NCBI RefSeq assembly: GCF_001889605.1
Contig: NZ_CP018171.1
Coordinates: 2,874,501 to 2,938,500, forward strand
Reading direction: 5' to 3'
Length of the DNA stretch: 64,000 nt
Source: Aquibium oceanicum
GTDB lineage: Bacteria > Pseudomonadota > Alphaproteobacteria > Rhizobiales > Rhizobiaceae
Of the stretch, positions 56,851-64,000 are shown piece after piece (the first letter of the stretch is position 1; every line of letters starts with the position of its first letter). A program made the translations under genes and the position numbers. A model generated the notes under the pieces. It saw only the letters and a program-made list of their open reading frames with translations, ran no database searches and had not been told where the DNA came from.

Positions 56851-57459
56851 CTAGTCTCGCGGGGGGTAAATGCCGTACAGCGCGATGCACCACATCATCG
56901 TCAGGTATGGACTCCGCTTGGCTATTGGCTGGCCGCCGCCGGTGTTCGTAATCATGGCCGAATTCATGATCTTGTTCGCCGGGCCTTCGTGGTACGCGTG
57001 CAACTCGGGATCCGAACCGAGAAACTTTCCTCCCGGTCCCCCCTTGTCCGCATACTCGTTGGTGGCCTGGACCGCATGATTGTGGGACGGCATGTTGGTG
57101 ATGCCGACGGTGAGTTGTTCCGTCCCGCCGATCTGGCCTTGCAGGTAGTTCGTCAGGCCGGGCCCCTGCCCGTTGTGGATCGGCCCACGCCCGCGCAGGT
57201 CCGGCAGGGCGAAGGTCGTCTGGCCGTTCCCGCCATAGGTCGTGCCGAGAAGCGAAAAGAGGGCGGTATTCGTTTGAATTGCGATGAGCTGTCCGTCGGC
57301 GCGCGCCCACCCCCTGGGGCAGAAATTGGCGCCGGTTACCATCAATTGGCCGACAAACGGTTCGGACTGCGCGGCGGCGGGTGTAGACATCAACGTCGCG
57401 ATCGGCAAGGCCGCCATCATGGCGAGATACCTGAGCGAATTCTTAGGATTGGAGTTCAT
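56851..57459 (-). CDS. Exported phage-tail-collar-domain protein (MdpB-like)
   Basis: This 202-aa protein has a signal peptide (MNSNPKNSLRYLAMMAALPIATLMSTPAAAQ) and a tail-collar domain: GQLMVTGANFCPRGWARADGQLIAIQTNTALFSLLGTTYGGNGQTTFALPDLRGR, GGTEQLTVGITNMPSHNHAV and the terminal YLTMMWCIALYGIYPPRD. The same domain occurs in microcystin-dependent (MdpB) proteins and tail fibres. No other phage gene is near. The ATG at 57459 follows GGAG. It is preceded by a strikingly AT-rich stretch, a hint of transfer. Confidence 0.85.
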   Translation of the reverse strand: MNSNPKNSLRYLAMMAALPIATLMSTPAAAQSEPFVGQLMVTGANFCPRGWARADGQLIAIQTNTALFSLLGTTYGGNGQTTFALPDLRGRGPIHNGQGPGLTNYLQGQIGGTEQLTVGITNMPSHNHAVQATNEYADKGGPGGKFLGSDPELHAYHEGPANKIMNSAMITNTGGGQPIAKRSPYLTMMWCIALYGIYPPRD

Positions 57460-57919
57460 CTCTGTTGCTCCATACGCATTGGTGAATGATATGGAAGTGT
57501 GCCCCCATCTTCCAATATTTGCAATTCTATTACGCGCCTCTACAAATGCCAAAGATTCTTAATTTCTTTATTATTTGTTTTTTCTTAAATTTATGTATCT
57601 CTTCCACCCTACCAAACGCATGATGAACGCAATTGTATTGGATATTTGCAAATATAAAAATTTTTTCGGTGAGCATCGCCTAAAGCATGAACCTGTACCG
57701 GCGCCTTCGCGTCCAACCAGCCGCGGCGGCATTTCTGTGACGAATTCGAAAAGCCAGCCGATCGTGCTGACCGCTTTCGGCTTTGGGATTTGTAATGGCG
57801 CGAGATCTCGTATCGCGAGAGCCATTCCCCGGATCAACACGTGAAGCCCCCTTTCGACCCCTGCCCTGTCACCCCCGACAACATTGCATTCGTCCTCGGC
57901 CGGGGATATCTCCGGCGTC
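57460..57919. other. 460-bp AT-rich intergenic region
   Basis: Between the collar-protein gene (minus) and trmFO (plus) there is no convincing gene. From about 57500 to 57680 the DNA is much richer in A and T than anywhere else in the window, with T-runs and A-runs (TTTTTTCTTAAATTT, AAAAATTTTTT). A 14-bp palindrome lies at 57642-57655. From about 57690 the composition returns to normal, and the region must also hold the trmFO promoter. Confidence 0.75.
57642..57655. repeat. 14-bp AT palindrome
   Basis: ATATTTGCAAATAT is a perfect palindrome inside the AT-rich region. A related AATATTTGCAA copy lies at 57514-57524, nearer the collar-protein start. Both could be binding sites for an AT-preferring regulator such as MucR/Ros, or simply reflect base composition. 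Confidence 0.5.
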
Positions 57920-59341
57920 ATGACAACACCCCCCATCCACGTCGTCGGCGGCGGGCTCGCCGGCTCGGAGGCCGCCTGGCAGATCGCCTCGGCGGGCGTG
58001 CCGGTCGTCATCCACGAAATGCGCGGTGTGCGCGGCACCGAGGCCCACAAGACGGACGACCTCGCCGAACTCGTCTGCTCCAATTCCTTCCGCTCCGACG
58101 ACGCGGAGAACAATGCCGTCGGCCTGTTGCATGCCGAGATGCGACTCGCGAACTCGCTGATCATGGCGTCGGGCGACGCGCACCAGGTTCCGGCCGGCGG
58201 CGCGCTCGCTGTGGATCGCGACAGCTTCTCCGCCGCGGTGACCGCCAGGCTGGAGGCGCATCCGCTCGTCACGGTCTTGCGCGAGGAGATATCGGGCTTG
58301 CCACCGGCCGAGTGGGACCAGGCCATTATCGCCACGGGTCCGCTGACCGCCCCATCGCTGGCCGAGGCGATCCGCGCCGAAACGGGCGCCGACGCGCTCG
58401 CCTTCTTCGACGCCATCGCGCCGATCGTGCATTTCGACACGATCGACATGGAAACCGCCTGGTTCCAGTCGCGCTACGACAAGGTCGGGCCAGGCGGCAC
58501 GGGGAAGGACTACGTCAACTGTCCGATGGACAAGGACCGGTACTTCGCCTTCGTCCAGGCGCTGATCGATGGGGGCAAGACCGAGTTCAAGGAGTGGGAA
58601 GGCACCCCCTATTTCGACGGCTGCCTGCCGATCGAGGTCATGGCGGAACGCGGCGTGGAAACGCTGCGCCACGGGCCGATGAAACCGATGGGGCTCACCA
58701 ACGCGCACGACCCGGCGGTCAAGGCCTACGCCGTCGTGCAGCTTCGCCAGGACAATGCACTCGGCACGCTCTACAACATGGTCGGTTTCCAGACCAAGCT
58801 GAAGCATGCCGAGCAGGTGCGCATCTTCCGGATGATCCCCGGACTGAAGAACGCGGAGTTCGCCCGGCTCGGCGGCTTGCACCGCAACACCTACATCAAT
58901 TCACCCGTGCTGCTCGACGGTTCGCTGCAGCTGAAGTCGCGGCCGGGGCTGCGCTTCGCCGGACAGATCACCGGATGCGAAGGCTATGTTGAATCGGCGG
59001 CGATCGGCCTTCTTGCCGGCCGCTTCGCCGCGGCCGAGCGGCTCGGCCGGCCGCTTTCCACGCCCCCCGCCACGACCGCTTTCGGGGCACTGCTCGGCCA
59101 CATCACCGGCGGTCACATTGTCTCCGACGACGAGCCCGGCAAGCGATCCTTCCAGCCGATGAACGTCAATTTCGGGCTGTTTCCGCCGCTCGATCCGGGG
59201 ACCAAGCTGAAGCCGGAAGGATTCGAGGGGCGTTTCCGCGGCAAGGACAAGGCATCCGCCAAGAAGCGCGCCGTGACCGCCCGGGCTCTCGCCGACTGCA
59301 AGGCATGGCTCGGGCTGGAAATGCGCCAGGCGGCGGAATAG
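57920..59341 (+). CDS. trmFO: Folate/FAD-dependent tRNA (uracil-54-C5) methyltransferase
   Basis: This 473-aa enzyme makes ribothymidine at position 54 of tRNA using methylenetetrahydrofolate and FADH2. The FAD motif [13 protein letters not shown] starts the chain, followed by [39 protein letters not shown] and [23 protein letters not shown]. It is the GidA-like short protein, not GidA itself. ATG 57920 is used; an earlier in-frame ATG at 57884 lacks family similarity. Confidence 0.95.
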   Translation: MTTPPIHVVGGGLAGSEAAWQIASAGVPVVIHEMRGVRGTEAHKTDDLAELVCSNSFRSDDAENNAVGLLHAEMRLANSLIMASGDAHQVPAGGALAVDRDSFSAAVTARLEAHPLVTVLREEISGLPPAEWDQAIIATGPLTAPSLAEAIRAETGADALAFFDAIAPIVHFDTIDMETAWFQSRYDKVGPGGTGKDYVNCPMDKDRYFAFVQALIDGGKTEFKEWEGTPYFDGCLPIEVMAERGVETLRHGPMKPMGLTNAHDPAVKAYAVVQLRQDNALGTLYNMVGFQTKLKHAEQVRIFRMIPGLKNAEFARLGGLHRNTYINSPVLLDGSLQLKSRPGLRFAGQITGCEGYVESAAIGLLAGRFAAAERLGRPLSTPPATTAFGALLGHITGGHIVSDDEPGKRSFQPMNVNFGLFPPLDPGTKLKPEGFEGRFRGKDKASAKKRAVTARALADCKAWLGLEMRQAAE

Positions 59342-59358
59342 CGACCGCTTCGCGCGGG

Positions 59359-60792
59359 TCAGCCCCATTGCAGGGCCGGCGCCTCCCTGTCGTCCGACAC
59401 CGCCAGCCGACCGACGGCGCGTTTCAGGGCCGCGACGCATTCTCCGTCGAAGGCTGCGCCTGTGTCGCGGTCGAGGATGGCGAAGGCCTCGGCCACCGGC
59501 ATCGCCGCGCGATACGGACGGTCGGCCGTCAACGCGTCGAAGACGTCGGCGACCGTCAGCATTCTGACCTCCGACAAGATCTCGTCGCCTTTCAGCCCGT
59601 ACGGATAGCCTTTCCCGTCGAGACGTTCGTGATGGGCGCCCGCAATGTCGGCGAAATCGCGGAAGATTGCCACCTTGCGCAGGATATCGGCGCTGTGGGC
59701 GGGATGGCTGCGGATCGACTGCCACTCCGCCTCGGCAGGTTTTCCCGGCTTGTCGAGGATCTGGTTGGAGACGGCAAGTTTGCCGATGTCGTGCAGTAGC
59801 GCGGCCCGCCGCAGCCAGCGCCGGTGCTCCGGGTCCAGTCCCAGTTCCTCCGCGATCATGTCAGTGAAGAGCGTAACACGACGGCTGTGGCCGGCGGTGA
59901 AGGGGCTTTTGGCGTCGATGACGTCGGCGAAGGCCGCTGCAATGTCGTCGACATAATCCTCGGTCACGACTGCGCTCGTGCGCGCCGGCGGCAAGGCGAA
60001 GAGGTGGTTTTCGAGGTTCCCGTCCTCGAGCACCTCCCAGAAGCCTGGATGCCGCTCGGCGGCAGCGAAGGCATCGACGACGGCAGGATCGAACCATGAG
60101 TTCCGCCGTGCCAAGACCTCGGCGCGGGCCGCCATGCGCCCGCCATCGGAATGGAAGATATCGGCTATCTGGGAGACAAGCGCGATTCGGGAGGCCAGCG
60201 GAATGGCGGCGCCCACTCTTCCCTCCGGCTTGCCCGAACCGTCCCAGTGTTCGTCGAGCCAGCGGATGCCTTCCTGAACCGCATCGGAAAATCGCATCTT
60301 GGCGGCGATATCCGCTCCGCGATGGCAACGGGTCTCGATAAGTTCGCGGGCAATCTGACCGCCGTTGCGCAAGATGTTGAGGATGGCACGCACGCGCTCG
60401 GAGAAGCCTGATTCCAGACCGGTCTTGTCGAAGACGAACCGCAGGGCCGCGGCGAGGCTGCCGTCAATCGTTTTGAAGTCGCGCTTGAACGAGATGTCGT
60501 CTGCCAGATAGAGTTCGCAGATACGCGCCGCGTTGCTGGAGCAACCGAGATCCTTCAACAGCACGGTGAAATAGAGGTCGGACAGCGCCGCGTCGTCGAG
60601 CCCCATTTCCATGCCGATCTGCGTACCGATCCAGCAGGCGCGCTTGCAGTGGCCGACAGGCTGCCCTTCCGTGAGATCGAGCGCGTGGCTGAGCGCACCA
60701 AGGAGTTCGGCTAGGCTCAACGCGCTGGCGCGCGGATGCGGCGCGGCAGGAGGCATCGGCTGGGCGGAGACCGTGGCAAGCGGGGAGATCAT
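59359..60792 (-). CDS. HD-GYP domain protein with a degenerate second HD domain
   Basis: This 477-aa protein should hydrolyse cyclic di-GMP. The C-terminal domain is intact: HD at about 334 (LLHDIGKLAVSNQILDKPGKP) and HHERLDGKGYPYG at about 387. The N-terminal domain (about 25-200) looks like an earlier copy: LLKDLGCSSNAARICELY carries KD in place of HD, and DEHWDGSGKPEG replaces the GYP motif. The N-copy may sense or dimerise. ATG 60792 follows AGGA; a TTG two codons upstream is less likely. Confidence 0.9.
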   Translation of the reverse strand: MISPLATVSAQPMPPAAPHPRASALSLAELLGALSHALDLTEGQPVGHCKRACWIGTQIGMEMGLDDAALSDLYFTVLLKDLGCSSNAARICELYLADDISFKRDFKTIDGSLAAALRFVFDKTGLESGFSERVRAILNILRNGGQIARELIETRCHRGADIAAKMRFSDAVQEGIRWLDEHWDGSGKPEGRVGAAIPLASRIALVSQIADIFHSDGGRMAARAEVLARRNSWFDPAVVDAFAAAERHPGFWEVLEDGNLENHLFALPPARTSAVVTEDYVDDIAAAFADVIDAKSPFTAGHSRRVTLFTDMIAEELGLDPEHRRWLRRAALLHDIGKLAVSNQILDKPGKPAEAEWQSIRSHPAHSADILRKVAIFRDFADIAGAHHERLDGKGYPYGLKGDEILSEVRMLTVADVFDALTADRPYRAAMPVAEAFAILDRDTGAAFDGECVAALKRAVGRLAVSDDREAPALQWG

Positions 60793-60892
60793 GTGCAAGT
60801 CCTAACCGATCGATCATTAAGAACTCGCAAGCGCCTTGCCCTTGCGGACATGGCTGGACCGGGCCCGAACCGTCAATGGATGAGGATGCGAG

Positions 60893-61726
60893 ATGCCTGA
60901 GCAGAGCAGCGAATTTTTCCGCGTCGAGCGTGATGGCGCCGTCGTTCACCTCATGATGAACCGTCCCGAGCGCTCGAACGCCATGTCGCCCGACTTCTGG
61001 CGCGACCTTCCTCGCCATCTGGATGCGCTCGGGCGCGACGAGACGGTCCGCTGCGCCGTGATTTCCGGAGAGGGCCGCAACTTCACCGGCGGAATGGACC
61101 TTTCGGCCTTCGCCGACATCGCCAGGCTCTTCGACAACGAGCCGGGACGCGCCGCCTATGCCATGCGGGACGTCATCCTGAACCTGCAGGACGCGTTCAA
61201 CGCCATCGAGCGCGCCCGCTTCCCCGTGATCGCGGCCATTCATGGCGCCTGCATAGGCGGGGGCATCGACCTGATTACCGCCTGCGACATGCGGATCGCG
61301 TCGTCCGACGCGTTCTTCGCGATCGAGGAGATCCACATCGGCATGGCGGCCGACGTGGGCACGCTGCAGCGCCTGCCGAAGCTCATAGCACCGGCGATCG
61401 CAGCCGAACTCGCCTATACCGGCCGACGCTTTTGGGCCGAAGAGGCGAAAGGCTTCGGTCTCGTCTCGGCCATCCATGCAGACCCGCAGGCGATGCTCGC
61501 GGCGGCGCTGGACCTTGCCCGCTCCGTCGCGGCGAAATCGCCGCTGGCGATCGCCGGCATCAAGCGCAATCTCGCCTATTCGCGCGACCACTCTGTGGCA
61601 GACGGCCTCGATTACATCGCAGCCTGGAACGCCGGAATGCTGCGGCCCGGCGATCTGATGGCGGCCGTGCAGGCGAAGATGGCCAAGCGGGACGCGGCGT
61701 TTCCGGACCTTTTGCCGAAGGGGTAA
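60893..61726 (+). CDS. Enoyl-CoA hydratase/isomerase (crotonase) family protein
   Basis: This 277-aa crotonase-fold protein has the two oxyanion-hole segments, GEGRNFTGGMDLSAF and IHGACIGGGIDLITACDMRIAS. The later FFAIEEIHIGMAADVGTLQRLPKL resembles delta3,5-delta2,4-dienoyl-CoA isomerase-type members, with acidic residues at the expected place. The reaction is therefore hydratase or isomerase in fatty-acid breakdown. No other beta-oxidation gene is near. It is monocistronic on the plus strand. Confidence 0.9.
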   Translation: MPEQSSEFFRVERDGAVVHLMMNRPERSNAMSPDFWRDLPRHLDALGRDETVRCAVISGEGRNFTGGMDLSAFADIARLFDNEPGRAAYAMRDVILNLQDAFNAIERARFPVIAAIHGACIGGGIDLITACDMRIASSDAFFAIEEIHIGMAADVGTLQRLPKLIAPAIAAELAYTGRRFWAEEAKGFGLVSAIHADPQAMLAAALDLARSVAAKSPLAIAGIKRNLAYSRDHSVADGLDYIAAWNAGMLRPGDLMAAVQAKMAKRDAAFPDLLPKG

Positions 61727-61800
61727 CGAAACGGCCAATGCGACGAGACGTTGCAACGCCACATTGAAGAGGAATAACGTCGGCGGTATCGCGTGCGCGC

Positions 61801-62769
61801 CTACTCCGCCGCCTGAACCACACCGTTCGCCCGCACCGGCTCGCCCGGCAATCCCGGCCTTCCGGCTTCACCCGGATTGCGGAGCACGTAGTCCGCCTTG
61901 ATGCTCTCCGAAGTCTGGCGCGAGCCGTCGTGGCTCCAGCCGGGGGGCATGAAGAGGTAGCCAAGACGCTGCCGTACCGTCAGTCCGGGCGAGACGGCGT
62001 CCTTCAGCATACCCCACCATTCGTGGAAGGCGACCTTGACCGGATTGAAGGTGCCGAGGTTCCTGACGATCCCGTAGCGCGGCCGGTCCTCATCAAGTTC
62101 CGGGACGAAGGTGCCGAAAATACGGTCCCAGACGATCAGGGTGCCGGCGTAGTTGGCGTCGAGATAGCGCGGGTTGGTGGCGTGGTGGACGCGGTGGTGC
62201 GAGGGCGTGTTGAACACCGCCTCGAACCAGCGGGGCAGCCTGTCGATCGCCTCGGTGTGGATCCAGAACTGCCAGACGAGGTTGAAGCCGAAGACGAAGG
62301 CGATTACCGCCGGATGGAACCCGAGCAGCACGATCGGCGCCTGCAGGACGAACATGCCGGTGAAGGTTCCGGTCCAGGACTGCCTCAGCGCCGTCGAGAG
62401 ATTGTAGTGCTGGCTCGAATGGTGATTGACGTGCTCGGCCCAGACCCAGCGCACCCGGTGCGCGATGCGGTGGTACCAGTAGTAGCGCAAATCATCGAGC
62501 AGGAAGGCGATGGCGAAGACCCACCAGTGCAGGCCGAGATCGAAGACGCGGAACTGCCACACCCAGAGCAACGCGGTATAGGCGACGAAGCCGAGCAGGA
62601 TGCCGGCGACGACGTTCCCGGTGCCCATCATCAGGCTGGTCAGTGTGTCGCGGGTCTCGAAATCGCCCTTGGCACGGCCGGTGCGCACGAGCCACAGTTC
62701 AAGCAGGATCGCTCCGACGAAGAAGGGGATCGCCAGTTCCGTGACTTTCGGGAATTGATATCCGTCCAT
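61801..62769 (-). CDS. Sterol desaturase/fatty acid hydroxylase family protein
   Basis: This 322-aa membrane di-iron enzyme has the histidine boxes H100-x3-H104 (WYHRIAH), H113-x2-HH (HVNHHSSQHY), H171 and H191-HxxHH (HHRVHHATN), with several membrane helices around them. It would hydroxylate or desaturate a lipid tail; the substrate could be a hopanoid, a carotenoid or a fatty acid. Its ATG overlaps the stop codon of the preceding small gene (TGATG), so the two are coupled. A phytoene/squalene synthase-family gene lies upstream. Confidence 0.9.
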   Translation of the reverse strand: MDGYQFPKVTELAIPFFVGAILLELWLVRTGRAKGDFETRDTLTSLMMGTGNVVAGILLGFVAYTALLWVWQFRVFDLGLHWWVFAIAFLLDDLRYYWYHRIAHRVRWVWAEHVNHHSSQHYNLSTALRQSWTGTFTGMFVLQAPIVLLGFHPAVIAFVFGFNLVWQFWIHTEAIDRLPRWFEAVFNTPSHHRVHHATNPRYLDANYAGTLIVWDRIFGTFVPELDEDRPRYGIVRNLGTFNPVKVAFHEWWGMLKDAVSPGLTVRQRLGYLFMPPGWSHDGSRQTSESIKADYVLRNPGEAGRPGLPGEPVRANGVVQAAE

Positions 62770-63203
62770 CAGGCGCTCTCCCTCGTTTGATGTTTGTGCG
62801 AGGGGACGAGCCGGCCGGCCAGCCGCCACGCTTCGCCCTGATCCGCGAACTCGAATCGTCCACCGCGCCAGGTGTAATCCTTAAGCGTCAGTTGCAGCGC
62901 CGCTGATCCGGCCGGCTCCACCCTCAGGATGTCGGCCGGGGTCACGATACGCGTGAGGAAGTGTCCGCCGAAGGCCTGTACGATGCCGGTGCGTTCGCCG
63001 GACAGTTCCAGGAACGCCGCGCCGCGATCGCTCGACAGCACCACCGCGCCGGTCCTCTCCCCGGGAAAATCCACGGCGAAACGCTGTCGCGCCGCTTGCG
63101 CGTCGGGCAGCACGGCATTGCGCGTTCCGCCGGTGAGATGCACCGACAGAACGATGGCGGCGATGCCGACCACCACCATCGCGACGAGTAACGGCAGGCT
63201 CAT
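62769..63203 (-). CDS. Small membrane-anchored hypothetical protein
   Basis: This 144-aa protein has one N-terminal membrane helix (LPLLVAMVVVGIAAIVLSVHL) and a soluble beta-rich remainder facing the periplasm or cytoplasm (FPGERTGAVVLSSDRGAAFLELSGERTGIVQAFGGHFLTRIV...). I do not recognise it. It sits between the phytoene/squalene synthase-family gene and the sterol-desaturase gene, coupled to the latter, so a role in the same lipid pathway is plausible but unproven. Confidence 0.75.
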   Translation of the reverse strand: MSLPLLVAMVVVGIAAIVLSVHLTGGTRNAVLPDAQAARQRFAVDFPGERTGAVVLSSDRGAAFLELSGERTGIVQAFGGHFLTRIVTPADILRVEPAGSAALQLTLKDYTWRGGRFEFADQGEAWRLAGRLVPSHKHQTRESA

Positions 63204-63291
63204 GCCTCTTTCATCCTCCCGCCGCCAGCCTTTGCGGACCGGCGACAGCCAGAATTAGCATCCCTGCGCCAGACGTCAAAGCCGGGCATCG

Positions 63292-64000
63292 TCACCATCC
63301 GCGGGCGGCGCGGCGCAGCATGATCCAGTGCTTTCGCGTCACGGATATCGGCTTGCCGCCGTCCAAGGGTGACGCGGCGATGCGATCCAACTGCGCGCCG
63401 GCAAGCGCGGCCGGCAGGTAGGCGGGCCGCAACGATAGGGTCATGCCTGTGGCGCCCGTTTCGAAACGCCCGAGGTGCTCCCGTCCCAATGCGATCATCG
63501 CCGCCACCGCCCGCTCGGCCCCCTCGCCCGCGCCGAGCAATGCCTCGCGGTCGGTTCCGGCGGCAGCGAGGATGTCGGCGGGCACGTAACACTGGCCGCG
63601 GGCGCGGTGCTGCGGCAGGAGGCGCAGGAGCCCAGCGATGCCCTGGGCGCAGCCCGCGTGACCGGCAAGCGGGGCGTGGGCGACTGCGGCTTCCGGTTCG
63701 AGCACGAGGGAGGCGAGCTGGATCAGCGCGCCCGCTGTTTCCCCGCAATAGCCTTCGAGGCTGTTCCGGTCGGGCATCGGATCGTCGTAAAGATCGAAGA
63801 TGCGGGCTTCCAGCATGTTGTCGAAGGCGGCACGTGGAAGCTCGTGGTCCTCGATCGCGCGCCGAAGTCCGTCGGCGACCGGATTGCCGGTGACAGCTCC
63901 TTCTGGCGCAGCGATCATGTCCCGCCACCATTGCAGCCGGATCTCTCCGGGCAGCGGCTCGCTCACCATATCACGCACGCGCGAGACCTCGACGTTGAAG
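63292..64000 (-). CDS. Phytoene/squalene synthase family protein (partial)
   Basis: The gene runs off the right edge; 236 C-terminal residues are visible. The segment FNVEVSRVRDMVSEPLPGEIRLQWWRDM joins the edge to the rest, so the apparent GTG at 63978 is not the true start. The family signature asp-rich loop would lie upstream. EGYCGETAGALIQLA is the conserved Y-C-x2-T-A region. Distant members act as squalene synthase partners or complex I assembly factors (NDUFAF6-like), and I cannot tell which. It leads the minus-strand lipid group. Confidence 0.85.
   Translation of the reverse strand, partial: FNVEVSRVRDMVSEPLPGEIRLQWWRDMIAAPEGAVTGNPVADGLRRAIEDHELPRAAFDNMLEARIFDLYDDPMPDRNSLEGYCGETAGALIQLASLVLEPEAAVAHAPLAGHAGCAQGIAGLLRLLPQHRARGQCYVPADILAAAGTDREALLGAGEGAERAVAAMIALGREHLGRFETGATGMTLSLRPAYLPAALAGAQLDRIAASPLDGGKPISVTRKHWIMLRRAARGW

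Noticed and set aside
56851-57459. Prophage remnant
   Set aside because: Only the collar domain is phage-like, the protein has a signal peptide, and neither neighbour is a phage gene.
57575-57844. An 89-codon frame in the AT-rich region
   Set aside because: It starts at TTG with no ribosome site and runs from AT-rich into normal DNA; no family similarity.
57571-58449. A 292-codon frame on the minus strand over the AT-rich region and trmFO
   Set aside because: Most of it is the reverse shadow of trmFO; the tail is low-complexity AT-rich sequence.

Overview
The window is high-GC chromosomal DNA of an alphaproteobacterium, most likely from the Hyphomicrobiales (Rhizobiales), perhaps near the Phyllobacteriaceae. 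This placement is inferred from gene content: a two-domain cold-shock protein next to a DUF192 protein, HspQ, a DUF1476 (F1-ATPase zeta-inhibitor type) protein upstream of purC-purS-purQ, a DUF1127-like small protein, DUF2259, TrmFO, and a PccA/PccB-type propionyl-CoA carboxylase. I see no rRNA, tRNA, CRISPR array, transposase or intact prophage.

Layout. 0-9 kb: UbiH-type hydroxylase, AEC transporter, hspQ, a secreted protein, dnaE and pccA. 9-20.5 kb: a two-component sodium/solute symporter (DUF4212 + SSS), two unrelated L,D-transpeptidases flanking a class I fumarase, a rhodanese, an alpha/beta hydrolase divergent from a MarR regulator across a double operator, a universal stress protein, another hydrolase, DUF192 and the double cold-shock protein. 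20.6-30.6 kb: gloA, pccB, an SMP-30-like protein, a Gmad2/LysM protein, amidase, aldo/keto reductase, an orphan HPD-motif protein, a 54-aa DUF1127-like gene, and secreted or hypothetical proteins. 30.6-36.3 kb: a minus-strand cluster resembling the accessory part of a CO-dehydrogenase (cox) locus: MoxR ATPase, VWA/CoxE, two split XdhC-type proteins and a molybdopterin-binding/MobA-like fusion, without the structural coxMSL genes. 36.4-45.6 kb: a lone branched-chain amino-acid binding protein, P1 peptidase, DUF2259, then purine genes purB, purC, purS and purQ with small genes between them.

45.6-55.2 kb is a surface-polysaccharide locus directly behind purQ, where purL would usually be expected: Wzm/Wzt-like ABC exporter, a small initiating sugar-phosphate transferase, a UDP-HexNAc dehydrogenase, a DegT aminotransferase, a WbpV/WreQ-like reductase, an O-antigen ligase/polymerase and a WbpM/WreV-like dehydratase. 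The dehydratase, reductase and initiating transferase together could make and load N-acetylquinovosamine, as in Rhizobium etli. No ordinary glycosyltransferase is present.

55.3-64 kb: metK with a very short structured leader, a secreted tail-collar-domain protein beside an AT-rich gene-free stretch, trmFO, an HD-GYP protein, an enoyl-CoA hydratase-like protein, and a three-gene minus-strand group (phytoene/squalene synthase family, a small membrane protein, a sterol-desaturase family hydroxylase) that runs off the right edge.

The most interesting signal is the metK leader. A perfect 12-bp stem-loop begins at about the predicted transcription start, and its loop can pair with the Shine-Dalgarno sequence, an arrangement like the compact SAM/SAH riboswitch class.
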